A stretch of 64,000 nt of DNA. Origin: Cladorhizidae sp. MBARI D1340-BT2. Taxonomy: Eukaryota > Porifera > Demospongiae > Poecilosclerida > Cladorhizidae. Below the pieces are notes generated by a model. That model was not told the origin of the DNA. It saw nothing but the letters and a program-made list of their open reading frames with translations, and did no database searches. Of the stretch, positions 49,869-62,599 are shown piece after piece. The DNA is taken from the NCBI GenBank assembly GCA_028752905.1, contig JAQNBH010000003.1, positions 32,600,222 to 32,664,221 on the forward strand, read 5' to 3'. Each line of letters begins with the position of its first letter. The first letter of the stretch is position 1. Made by a program: the position numbers and the translations under genes.

Positions 49869-52800
49869 CATGAGCTAACTCAGAGACAACCACATGTCTC
49901 CCTTACAGACCTATTCTCTCACTGGTGCCATGAGCTAACTAAGAGGCAACCACATGTCTCCCGTACAGACCTACTCTCTCACTGGTGCCATGAGCTAACT
50001 CAGAGGCAACAACATGTCTCCCGTACAGACCTACTCTCTCACTGGTGCCATGAGCTAACTCAGAGGCAACCACATGTCTCCCGTACAGACCTACTCACTG
50101 GTGTCATGAGCTAACTCAGAGGCAACTACGTGTCTCCCATACAGACCTACATACTCTCTCACTGGTGCCATGAGCTAACTCAGAGGCAACCCCGTACAGC
50201 CCTACTCTCTCACTGATGCCATGAGTTAACTCAGAGGCAACCACAAGTCTCCCGTAGAGACCTACTCTCTCACTGGTGCCATGAGCTAACTCAGAGGCAA
50301 CCACATGTCTCCCGTACCGACCTACTCTCTCACTGGTGCCATGAGCTAACTCAGAGGCAACCACATGTCTCCCGTACAGACCTACTCTCTCACTGGTGCC
50401 ATGAGCTAACTCATAGGCAAGCACATGTCTCCCGTACAGAAGTACTCTCTCACTGGTGCCATGATCTAACTCAGAGGCAACCACATGTCTACCGTACAGA
50501 CCTACTCTCTCACTGGTGCCATGAGCTAACTCAGAGGCAACCACATGTCTTCCGTACAGACCTACTCTCTCACTGGTGCCATGAGCTAACTCAGAGGCAA
50601 CCACATGTCTCCCGTACAGACCTACTCTCTCACTTGTGCCATGAGCTAACTCAGAGGTAATCACATGTCTCCCGTACAGACCTACTCTCTCACTGGTGCC
50701 ATGAGCTAACTCAGAGGCAACGACATGTCTCCCGTACAGACCTACTCTCTCAGTGGTGCCATGAGCTAATTCAGAGGCAACCACATGTCTCCCGTACAGA
50801 CCTACTCTCTCACTGGTGCCATGAGCTAACTCAGAGGCAACCACATGTCTCCTGTACAGACCTACTCTCTCACTGGTGACATGAGCAAATTCAGATGCAA
50901 CCACATGTCTCCTGTACAGACCTACTCTCTCACTGATACCATGAGCTAACTCAGAGGCAACCACATGTCTCCCATACAGACCTACTCACTGGTGCCATGA
51001 GCTAACTCAGAGGCAACCACATGTCTCCCGCACAGACCTACTCTCCCACTGGTGCCATGAGCTAACTCAGAGGTAACCACATGTCTCCCGTACAGACCTA
51101 CTCTCTCACTGGTGCCATGAGCTAACTCAGAGGCAACCACATGTCTCCCGTACAGACCTACTCTCTCACTGGTGCCATGAGCTAACTCAGAGGCAACCAC
51201 ATGTCTCCCGTACAGACCTACTCTCTCACTGGTGCCATGAGCTAACTCAGAGGCAACCACATGTCTCCCGTACAGACCTACTCTCCCACTGGTGCCATGA
51301 GCTAACTTAGAGACAACCACATGTCTCCCTTACAGACCTATTCTCTCACTGGTGCCATGAGCTAACTAAGAGGCAACCACATGTCTCCCGTACAGACCTA
51401 CTCTCTCACTGGTGCCATGAGCTAACTCAGAGGCAACCACATGTCTCCCGTACAGACCTACTCTCTCACTGGTGCCATGAGCTAACTCAGAGGCAACCAC
51501 ATGTCTCCCGTACAGACCTACTCACTGGTGCCATGAGCTAACTCAGAGGCAACTACGTGTCTCCCATACAGACCTACATACTCTCTCACTGGTGCCATGA
51601 GCTAACTCAGAGGCAACCCCGTACAGCCCTACTCTCTCACTGGTGCCATGAGTTAACTCAGAGGCAACCACAAGTCTCCCGTACAGACCTACTCTCTCAC
51701 TGGTGCCATGAGCTAACTCAGAGGCAACCACATGTCTCCCGTACCGACCTACTCTCTCACTGGTGCCATGAGCTAACTCAGAGGCAACCACATGTCTCCC
51801 GTACAGACCTACTCTCTCACTGGTGCCATGAGCTAACTCATAGGCAAGCACATGTCTCCCGTACAGAAGTACTCTCTCACTGGTGCCATGATCTAACTCA
51901 GAGGCAACCACATGTCTCCCGTACAGACCTACTCTCTCACCTGTGCCATGAGCTAACTCAGAGGCAACCACATGTCTCCCGTACAGACCTACTCTCTCAC
52001 TGGTGCCATGAGCTAACTCAGAGGCAACCACATGTCTCCCGTACAGACCTACTCTCTCACTTGTGCCATGAGCTAACTCAGAGGCAATCACATGTCTCCC
52101 GTACAGACCTACTCTCTCACTGGTGCCATGAGCTAACTCAGAGGCAACGACATGTCTCCCGTACAGACCTACTCTCTCAGTGGTGCCATGAGCTAATTCA
52201 GAGGCAACCACATGTCTCCCGTACAGACCTACTCTCTCACTGGTGCCATGAGCTAACTCAGAGGCAACCACATGTCTCCTGTACAGACCTACTCTCTCAC
52301 TGGTGCCATGAGCAAATTCAGATGCAACCACATGTCTCCTGTACAGACCTACTCTCTCACTGATACCATGAGCTAACTCAGAGGCAACCACATGTCTCCC
52401 GTACAGACCTACTCACTGGTGCCATGAGCTAACTCAGAGGCAACCACATGTCTCCCGCACAGACCTACTCTACCACTGGTGCCATGAGCTAACTCAGAGG
52501 TAACCACATGTCTCCCGTACAGACCTACTCTCTCACTGGTGCCATGAGCTAACTCAGAGGCAACCACATGTCTCCCGTACAGACCTACTGTCTCACTGGT
52601 GCCATGAGCTAACTCAGAGGCAACCACATGTCTCCCGTACAGACCTACTCTCTCACTGGTGCCATGAGCTAACTCAGAGGCAACCACATGTCTCCCGTAC
52701 AGACCTACTCTCCCACTGGTGCCATGAGCTAACTCAGAGACAACCACATGTCTCCCTTACAGACCTATTCTCTCACTGGTGCCATGAGCTAACTAAGAGG

Positions 52801-53590
52801 CAACCACATGTCTCCCGTACAGACCTATTCTCTCACTGGTGCCATGAGCTAACTCAGAGGAAACCACATGTCTCCTGTACAGACCTACTCTCTCACTGGT
52901 GCCATGAGCTAACTCAGAGGCAACCACATGTCTCCCGTACAGAGCTACTCTCTCACTGGTGCCATGAGCTAACTTAGAAGCAACCACATGTCTCCCATAC
53001 AGACCTACTCTCTCACTGGTGCCATGAGCTAACTCAGAAGCAACCACATGTCTCCCGTACAGACCTACTCTCCCACTGGTGCCATGAGCTAACTCAGAGA
53101 CAACCACATGTCTCCCTTACAGACCTATTCTCTCACTGGTGCCATGAGCTAACTAAGAGGCAACCACATGTCTCCCGTACAGACATATTCTCTCACTGGT
53201 GCCATGAGCTAACTCAGAGGAAACCACATGTCTCCTGTACAGACCTACTCTCTCACTGGTGCCATGAGCTAACTCAGAGGCAACCACATGTCTCCCGTAC
53301 AGAGCTACTCTCTCACTGGTGCCATGAGCTAACTTAGAGGCAACCACATGTCTCCCATACAGACCTACTCTCTCACTGGTGCCATGAGCTAACTCAGAAG
53401 CAACCACATGTCTCCCGTGCAGACCTACTCTCCCACTGGTGCCATGAGCTAACTCAGAGGCAACCACATGTCTCCCGTACAGACCTACAACTCTCTCACT
53501 GGTGCCATGAGCTAACTCAGAGGCAACCACATGCCTCCCGTACAGACCTACTCTCTCACTGGTGCCATGAGCTAACTCAGAGGCAACCAC
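49869..53590 (+). repeat. Block Q (offset 5011 to 54.88-58.59 kb)
   Basis: Contains type a cassettes at 50146 and 51573, 1427 bp apart, as in its copy (55157 and 56584). It ends with a 360-bp repeat and a 63-bp monomer (53484). Offset to the copy is 5011, dropping to 5010 after a 1-bp deletion near 56604 and 4999 after an 11-bp deletion near 58269, both in the copy. Shared rare forms include tactgtctc (about 52588 and 57598) and cccgtgcagacc (about 53417 and 58416). Confidence 0.86.
52741..53460 (+). repeat. 360-bp tandem duplication
   Basis: Six-monomer series (cccttacag/tattctc, aagagg, ggaaacc/cctg, agagctac, cttaga, cagaagc) present twice at 52741-53100 and 53101-53460. Differences include cagacatattc and cttagagg in the second copy. 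A related partial series follows at about 53.64-53.94 kb. The same pair occurs in the block Q copy near 57.75-58.47 kb, so the 360-bp event predates the 5011-bp one. Confidence 0.82.
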
Positions 53591-54874
53591 ATGTCTCCCG
53601 TACAGACCTACTCTCTCACTGGTGCCATGAGCTAACTCAGAGGCAACCACATGTCTCCCGTACAGAGCTACTCTCTCACTGGTGCCATGAGCTAACTTAG
53701 AAGCAACCACATGTCTCCCATACAGACCTACTCTCTCACTGGTGCCATGAGCTAACTCAGAAGCAACCACATGTCTCCCGTACAGACCTACTCTCCCACT
53801 GGTGCCATGAGCTAACTCAGAGACAACCACATGTCTCCCTTACAGACCTATTCTCTCACTGGTGCCATGAGCTAACTAAGAGGCAACCACATGTCTCCCG
53901 TACAGACATATTCTCTCACTGGTGCCATGAGCTAACTCAGAAGCAACCACATGTCTCCCGTACAGACCTACTCTCCCAGTGGTGCCATGAGCTAACTCAG
54001 AGGCAACCACATGTCTCCCGTACAGACCTACAACTCTCTCACTGGTGCCATGAGCTAACTCAGAGGCAACCACATGCCTCCCGTACAGACCTACTCTCTC
54101 ACTGGTGCCATGAGCTAACTCAGAGGCAACCACATGTCTCCCGCACAGACCTACTCTCTCACTGTGCCATGAGCTAACTCAGAGGCAACCACATGTCTCC
54201 CGTACAGACCTACTCTCTCACTGGTGCCATGAGCTAACTCAGAGGCAACCACATGTCTCCCGTACAGACCTACTCTCTCACTGGTGCCATGAGCTAACTC
54301 AGAGGCAACCATATGTCTCCCGTACAGACCTACTCTCTCTCACTGGTGCCTTGAGAGGCAACCACATGTCTCCAGTACAGACCTACTCTCTCACTGGTGC
54401 CATGTGCTAACTCAGAGGCAACCACATGTCTCCCGTAAGGTCTACTCTCTCACTGGTTCCATGACCTAACTCAGAGTCAACCACATGTATCCTGTACAGA
54501 CCTACTCTCTCACTGGTGCCATGAGCTAACTCAGAGGCAACCACATGTCTCCCGTACAGACCTACTCTCTCACTGGTGCCATGAGCTAACTCAGAAGCAA
54601 CCACATGTCTCCCGTACAGACCTACTCTCTCACTGGTGCCGAGAGCTAACTCAGAGGCAACCACATGTCTCCCGTACAGACCAACTCTATCACTGGTGCC
54701 ATGCGCTAACTCAGAGGCAACCACATGTCTCTCATACAGATCTACTCTCTCACTGTTGCCATGAGCTAACTCAGAGGCAACCACATGTCTCCCGTACAGA
54801 CCTACTCTCTCACTGGTGCCATGAGCTAACTCAGAGGCAACCACATGTCTCCCGTACAGACCTACTCTCTCACT
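53591..54874 (+). repeat. Linker and left part of the P copy
   Basis: 53.59-53.95 kb is a partial repeat of the agagctac/cttaga/cccttacag series. From about 53.95 kb it follows block P at offset 6258: tcccagtgg, 63-bp monomer (54027), cactgtgcc (about 54162), gccttgagaggc (about 54348), gtaagg (about 54435), ggttcc/gagtcaacc, gccgagagc, gaccaactctatc and gttgcc. Confidence 0.8.
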
Positions 54875-57800
54875 GGTGCCATGAGCTAACTCAGAGACAA
54901 CCACATGTCTCCCTTACAGACCTATTCTCTCACTGGTGCCATGAGCTAACTAAGAGGCAACCACATGTCTCCCGTACAGACCTACTCTCTCACTGGTGCC
55001 ATGAGCTAACTCAGAGGCAACCACATGTCTCCCGTACAGACCTACTCTCTCACTGGTGCCATGAGCTAACTCAGAGGCAACCACATGTCTCCCGTACAGA
55101 CCTACTCACTGGTGCCATGAGCTAACTCAGAGGCAACTACGTGTCTCCCATACAGACCTACATACTCTCTCACTGGTGCCATGAGCTAACTCAGAGGCAA
55201 CCCCGTACAGCCCTACTCTCTCACTGGTGCCATGAGTTAACTCAGAGGCAACCACAAGTCTCCCGTAGAGACCTACTCTCTCACTGGTGCCATGAGCTAA
55301 CTCAGAGGCAACCACATGTCTCCCGTACCGACCTACTCTCTCACTGGTGCCATGAGCTAACTCAGAGGCAACCACATGTCTCCCGTACAGACCTACTCTC
55401 TCACTGGTGCCATGAGCTAACTCATAGGCAAGCACATGTCTCCCGTACAGAAGTACTCTCTCACTGGTGCCATGATCTAACTCAGAGGCAACCACATGTC
55501 TACCGTACAGACCTACTCTCTCACTGGTGCCATGAGCTAACTCAGAGGCAACCACATGTCTCCCGTACAGACCTACTCTCTCACTGGTGCCATGAGCTAA
55601 CTCAGAGGCAAACACATGTCTCCCGTACAGACCTACTCTCTCACTGGTGCCATGAGCTAACTCAGAGGTAATCACATGTCTCCCGTACAGACCTACTCTC
55701 TCACTGGTGCCATGAGCTAACTCAGAGGCAACGACATGTCTCCCGTACAGACCTACTCTCTCAGTGGTGCCATGAGCTAATTCAGAGGCAACCACATGTC
55801 TCCCGTACAGACCTACTCTCTCACTGGTGCCATGAGCTAACTCAGAGGCAACCACATGTCTCCTGTACAGACCTACTCTCTCACTGGTGACATGAGCAAA
55901 TTCAGATGCAACCACATGTCTCCTGTACAGACCTACTCTCTCACTGATACCATGAGCTAACTCAGAGGCAACCACATGTCTCCCGTACAGACCTACTCAC
56001 TGGTGCCATGAGCTAACTCAGAGGCAACCACATGTCTCCCGCACAGACCTACTCTCCCACTGGTGCCATGAGCTAACTCAGAGGTAACCACATGTCTCCC
56101 GTACAGACCTACTCTCTCACTGGTGCCATGAGCTAACTCAGAGGCAACCACATGTCTCCCGTACAGACCTACTCTCTCACTGGTGCCATGAGCTAACTCA
56201 GAGGCAACCACATGTCTCCCGTACAGACCTACTCTCTCACTGGTGCCATGAGCTAACTCAGAGGCAACCACATGTCTCCCGTACAGACCTACTCTCCCAC
56301 TGGTGCCATGAGCTAACTTAGAGACAACCACATGTCTCCCTTACAGACCTATTCTCTCACTGGTGCCATGAGCTAACTAAGAGGGAACCACATGTCTCCC
56401 GTACAGACCTACTCTCTCACTGGTGCCATGAGCTAACTCAGAGGCAACCACATGTCTCCCGTACAGACCTACTCTCTCACTGGTGCCATGAGCTAACTCA
56501 GAGGCAACCACATGTCTCCCGTACAGACCTACTCACTGGTGCCATGAGCTAACTCAGAGGCAACTACGTGTCTCCCATACAGACCTACATACTCTCTCAC
56601 TGGTCCATGAGCTAACTCAGAGGCAACCCCGTACAGCCCTACTCTCTCACTGGTGCCATGAGTTAACTCAGAGGCAACCACAAGTCTCCCGTACAGACCT
56701 ACTCTCTCACTGGTGCCATGAGCTAACTCAGAGGCAACCACATGTCTCCCGTACCGACCTACTCTCTCACTGGTGCCATGAGCTAACTCAAAGGCAACCA
56801 CATGTCTCCCGTACAGACCTACTCTCTCACTGGTGCCATGAGCTAACTCATAGGCAAGCACATGTCTCCCGTACAGAAGTACTCTCTCACTGGTGCCATG
56901 ATCTAACTCAGAGGCAACCACATGTCTCCCGTACAGACCTACTCTCTCACCTGTGCCATGAGCTAACTCAGAGGCAACCACATGTCTCCCGTACAGACCT
57001 ACTCTCTCACTGGTGCCATGAGCTAACTCAGAGGCAACCACATGTCTCCCGTACAGACCTACTCTCTCACTTGTGCCATGAGCTAACTCAGAGGCAATCA
57101 CATGTCTCCCGTACAGACCTACTCTCTCACTGGTGCCATGAGCTAACTCAGAGGCAACGACATGTCTCCCGTACAGACCTACTCTCTCAGTGGTGCCATG
57201 AGCTAATTCAGAGGCAACCACATGTCTCCCGTACAGACCTACTCTCTCACTGGTGCCATGAGCTAACTCAGAGGCAACCACATGTCTCCTGTACAGACCT
57301 ACTCTCTCACTGGTGCCATGAGCAAATTCAGATGCAACCACATGTCTCCTGTACAGACCTACTCTCTCACTGATACCATGAGCTAACTCAGAGGCAACCA
57401 CATGTCTCCCGTACAGACCTACTCACTGGTGCCATGAGCTAACTCAGAGGCAACCACATGTCTCCCGCACAGACCTACTCTACCACTGGTGCCATGAGCT
57501 AACTCAGAGGTAACCACATGTCTCCCGTACAGACCTACTCTCTCACTGGTGCCATGAGCTAACTCAGAGGCAACCACATGTCTCCCGTACAGACCTACTG
57601 TCTCACTGGTGCCATGAGCTAACTCAGAGGCAACCACATGTCTCCCGTACAGACCTACTCTCTCACTGGTGCCATGAGCTAACTCAGAGGCAACCACATG
57701 TCTCCCGTACAGACCTACTCTCCCACTGGTGCCATGAGCTAACTCAGAGACAACCACATGTCTCCCTTACAGACCTATTCTCTCACTGGTGCCATGAGCT

Positions 57801-58590
57801 AACTAAGAGGCAACCACATGTCTCCCGTACAGACCTATTCTCTCACTGGTGCCATGAGCTAACTCAGAGGAAACCACATGTCTCCTGTACAGACCTACTC
57901 TCTCACTGGTGCCATGAGCTAACTCAGAGGCAACCACATGTCTCCCGTACAGAGCTACTCTCTCACTGGTGCCATGAGCTAACTTAGAAGCAACCACATG
58001 TCTCCCATACAGACCTACTCTCTCACTGGTGCCATCAGCTAACTCAGAAGCAACCACATGTCTCCCGTACAGACCTACTCTCCCACTGGTGCCATGAGCT
58101 AACTCAGAGACAACCACATGTCTCCCTTACAGACCTATTCTCTCACTGGTGCCATGAGCTAACTAAGAGGCAACCACATGTCTCCCGTACAGACATATTC
58201 TCTCACTGGTGCCATGAGCTAACTCAGAGGAAACCACATGTCTCCTGTACAGACCTACTCTCTCACTGTAACTCAGAGGCAACCACATGTCTCCCGTACA
58301 GAGCTACTCTCTCACTGGTGCCATGAGCTAACTTAGAGGCAACCACATGTCTCCCATACAGACCTACTCTCTCACTGGTGCCATGAGCTAACTCAGAAGC
58401 AACCACATGTCTCCCGTGCAGACCTACTCTCCCACTGGTGCCATGAGCTAACTCAGAGGCAACCACATGTCTCCCGTACAGACCTACAACTCTCTCACTG
58501 GTGCCATGAGCTAACTCAGAGGCAACCACATGCCTCCCGTACAGACCTACTCTCTCACTGGTGCCATGAGCTAACTCAGAGGCAACCACA
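54875..58590 (+). repeat. Copy of block Q
   Basis: Follows Q throughout. Its first 1.25 kb also matches the right part of P, since P and Q themselves overlap in content at offset 1247. Copy-specific changes include gcaaacac near 55611, gagggaacc near 56382, a ggtccatg 1-bp deletion near 56604, ctcaaaggc near 56790 and an 11-bp deletion giving ctcactgtaactc near 58268. Confidence 0.85.
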
Positions 58591-60090
58591 TGTCTCCCGC
58601 ACAGACCTACTCTCTCACTGGTGCCATGAGCTAACTCAGAGGCAACCACATGTCTCCCGTACAGACCTACTCTCTCACTGGTGCTATGAGCTAACTCAGA
58701 GGCAACCACATGTCTCCCGTACAGACCTACTCTCTCACTGGTGCCATGAGCTAACTCAGAGGCAACCACATGTCTCCTGTACAGACCTACTCTCTCACTG
58801 GTGCCATGAGCAAATTCAGAGGCAACCACATGTCTCCTGTACAGACCTACTCTCTCACTGATACCATGATCTAACTCAGGGCAACCACATGTCTCCCGTA
58901 CAGACCTACTCACTGGTGCCATGAGCTAACTCAGAGGCAACTACGTGTCTCCCATACAGACCTACTCTCTCACTGGTGCCATGAGCTAACTCAGAGGCAA
59001 CCATATGTCTCCCGTACAGACCTACTCTCTCTCACTGGTGCCTTGAGAGGCAACCACATGTCTCCCGTACAGACCTACTCTCTCACTGGTGCCATGAGCT
59101 AACTCAGAGGCAACCACATGTCACCCGTAAGGTCTACTCTCTCACTGGTTCCATGACCTAACTCAGAGTCAACCACATGTCTCCTGTACAGACCTACTCT
59201 CTCACTGGTGCCATGAGCTAACTCAGAGGCAACCACATGTCTCCCGTACAGACCTACTCTCTCACTGGTGCCATGAGCTAACTCAGAGGCAACCACATGT
59301 CTCCCGTACAGACCTACTCTCTCACTGGTGCCGAGAGCTAACTCAGAGGCAACCACATGTCTCCCGTACAGACCAACTCTCTCACTGGTGCCATGCGCTA
59401 ACTCAGAGGCAACCACATGTCTCTCGTACAGATCTACTCTCTCACTGGTGCCATGAGCTAACTCAGAGGCAACCACATGTCTCCCGTACAGACCTACTCT
59501 CTCACTGGTGCCATGAGCTAACTCAGAGGCAACCACATGTCTCCCGTACAGACCTACTCTCTCACTGGTGCCATGAGCTAACTCAGAGGCAACCACATGT
59601 CTCCCGTCCAGACCTACTCTCTCACTGGTGCCATGAGCTAACTCAGAGGCAACTACATCTCTCCCGTACAGACCTACTCTCTCACTGGTGCCATGAGCTA
59701 ACTCAGATGCAACCACATGTCTCCTGTACAGACCTACTCTCTCACTGGTGCCATGAGCTAACTCAGAGGCAACCACATGTCTCCCTTACAGACCTACTCT
59801 CTCACTGGTGCCATGAGCTAACTCAGAGGCAACCACATGTCTCCCGTACAGACCTACTCTCTCACTGGTGCCATGATCTAACTCAGAGGCAACGACATGT
59901 CTCCCGTACAGACCTACTCTCTCACTGGTGCCATGAGCTAACTCAGAGGCAACCACATGTCTCCCGTACAGACCTACTCTCTCACTGGTGCCATGAGCTA
60001 ACTCATAGGCAAGCACATGTCTCCCGTACAGACGTACTCTCTCACTGGTGCCATGATCTAACTCAGAGGCAACCACATATCTCCCGTACA
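58591..60090 (+). repeat. Mixed domain before the terminal duplication
   Basis: Cctg/gcaaattcag/ctgatacc/56-bp series near 58.78-58.95 kb with a 1-bp deletion (actcagggc near 58877), then a gccttgagaggc monomer (about 59040), gtaagg with gtcacccg (about 59126), ggttcc, gccgagagc, gaccaactc, atgcgc and gtctctcg in the order seen at 45.1 kb. It continues with near-consensus monomers, a cccgtccag form near 59606 and cagacgtactc near 60031. Confidence 0.75.
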
Positions 60091-62599
60091 GAACTACTCT
60101 CTCACTGGTGCCATGATCTAACTCAGAGGCAACCACATATCTCCCGTACAGACCTACTCTCTCACTGGTGCCATGAGCTAACTCAGAGGCAACCACATGT
60201 CTCCCGTACAGACCTACTCTCTCACTGGTGCCATGAGCTAACTCAGAGGCAACCACATGTCTCCCGTACAGACCTACTCTCTCACTGGCACCATGAGTTA
60301 ACTCAGAGGCAACCACATGTCTCCCGTACAGACCTACACTCTCACTGGTGCCATGAGCTAACTAAGAGGCAACCACATGTCTCCCGTACAGACCAACTCT
60401 CTCACTGGTGCCATTAGCTAACCCAGAGACAATCACATGTCTCCTGTACAGATCTACTCTCTCACTGGTGCCATGAGCTAACTCAGAGGCAACCACATGT
60501 CTCCAGCACAGACCTACTCTCCCACTGGTGCCATGAGCTAACTCAGAGGTAACCACATGTCTCCCGTACAGACCTACTCTCTCACTGGTGCCATGAGCTA
60601 ACTCAGAGGCAACCACATGTCTCCCGTACAGATCTACTCTCTCACTGGTGCCATGAGCAAATTCAGAGGCAACCACAGGTCTACTGTACAGACCTACTCT
60701 CTCACTGATACCATGAGCTAACTCAGAGGCAACCACATGTCTCCCGTACAGACCTACTCACTGGTGCCATGAGCTTACTCAGAGGCAACTACGTGTCTCC
60801 CATACAGACCTACATACTCTCTCAGTGGTGCCATGAGCTAACTCAGAGGCAACCCCGTACAGCCCTACTCTCTCACTGGTGCCATGAGTTAACTCAGAGG
60901 CAACCACAAGTCTCCCGTACAGACCTACTCTCTCACTGGTGCCATGAGCTAACTCAGAGGCAACCACATGTCTCCTGTACCGACCTACTCTCTCACTGGT
61001 GCCATGAGCTAACTCAGAGGCAACCACATGTCTCCCGTACAGACCTACTCTCTCACTGGTGCCATGAGCTAACTCATAGGCAAGCACATGTCTCCCGTAC
61101 AGAAGTACTCTCTCACTGGTGCCATGATCTAACTCAGAGGCAACCACATGTCTCCCGTACAGACCTACTCTCTCACTGGTGCCATGAGCTAACTCAGAGG
61201 CAACCACATGTCTCCCGTACAGACCTACTCTCTCACTGGTGCCATGAGCTAACTCAGAGGCAACCACATGTCTCCCGTACAGACCTACTCTCTCACTTGG
61301 GCCATGAGCTAACTCAGAGGCAATCACATGTCTCCCGTACAGACCTACTCTCTCACTGGTGCCATGAGCTAACTCAGAGGCAACGACATGTCTCCCGTAC
61401 AGACCTACTCTCTCAGTGGTGCCATGAGCTAATTCAGAGGCAACCACATGTCTCCCGTACAGACCTACTCTCTCACTGGTGCCATGAGCTAACTCAGAGG
61501 CAACCACATGTCTCCTGTACAGACCTACTCTCTCACTGGTGCCATGAGCAAATCAGATGCAACCACATGTCTCCTGTACAGACCTACTCTCTCACTGATA
61601 CCATGAGCTAACTCAGAGGTAACCACATGTCTCCCGTACAGACCTACTCACTGGTGCCATGAGCTAACTCAGAGGCAACCACATGTCTCCCGCACAGACC
61701 TACTCTCCCACTGGTGCCATGAGCTAACTCAGAGGTAACCACATGTCTCCCATACAGACCTACTCTCTCACTGCTGCTATGAGCTAACTCAGAGGCAACC
61801 ACATGTCTCCCGTACAAACCTACTCTCTCACTGGTGCCATGATCTAACTCAGAGGCAACGACATGTCTCCCGTACAGACCTATTCTCTCACTGGTGCCAT
61901 GAGCTAACTCAGAGGCAACCACATGTCTCCCGTACAGACCTACTCTCTCACTGGAGCCATGAGCTAACTCAGAGGCAACCACATGTCTCCCGTACAGACC
62001 TACTCTCTCACTGGTGCCATGAGCTAACTCAGAGGCAACCACATGTCTCCCGTACAGACCTACTCTCCCACTGGTGCCATGAGCTAACTCAGAGACAACC
62101 ACATGTCTCCCTTACAGACCTATTCTCTCACTGGTGCCATGAGCTAACTAAGAGGCAACCACATGTGTCCCGTACAGACCTATTCTCTCACTGGTGCCAT
62201 GAGCTAACTCAGAGGAAACCACATGTCTCCTGTACAGACCTACTCTCTCACTGGTGCCATGAGCTAACTCAGAGGCAACCACATGTCTCCCGTACAGAGC
62301 TACTCTCTCACTGGTGCCATGAGCTAACTTAGAGGCAACCACATGTCTCCCATACAGACCTACTCTCTCACTGGTGCCATGAGCTAACTCAGAAGCAACC
62401 ACATGTCTCCCGTACAGACCTACTCTCCCACTGGTGCCATGAGCTAACTCAGAGGCAACCACATGTCTCCCGTACAGACCTACAACTCTCTCACTGGTGC
62501 CATGAGCTAACTCAGAGGCAACCACATGCCTCCCGTACAGACCTACTCTCTCACAGGTGCCATGAGCTAACTCAGAGGCAACCACATGTCTCCCGCACA
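60091..62599 (+). repeat. 2509-bp higher-order repeat, copy 1
   Basis: From the cagaactac monomer at about 60089 the order repeats at offset 2509. The unit contains a type a cassette (60809), preceded by accacaggtctactgtac and gagcttactc variants, and a 1-bp deletion in gcaaatcagatgc (about 61549). It has a 63-bp monomer at 62479 and a gacctacaactctc, agagctac and ggaaacc series at 62.1-62.5 kb. Confidence 0.87.
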
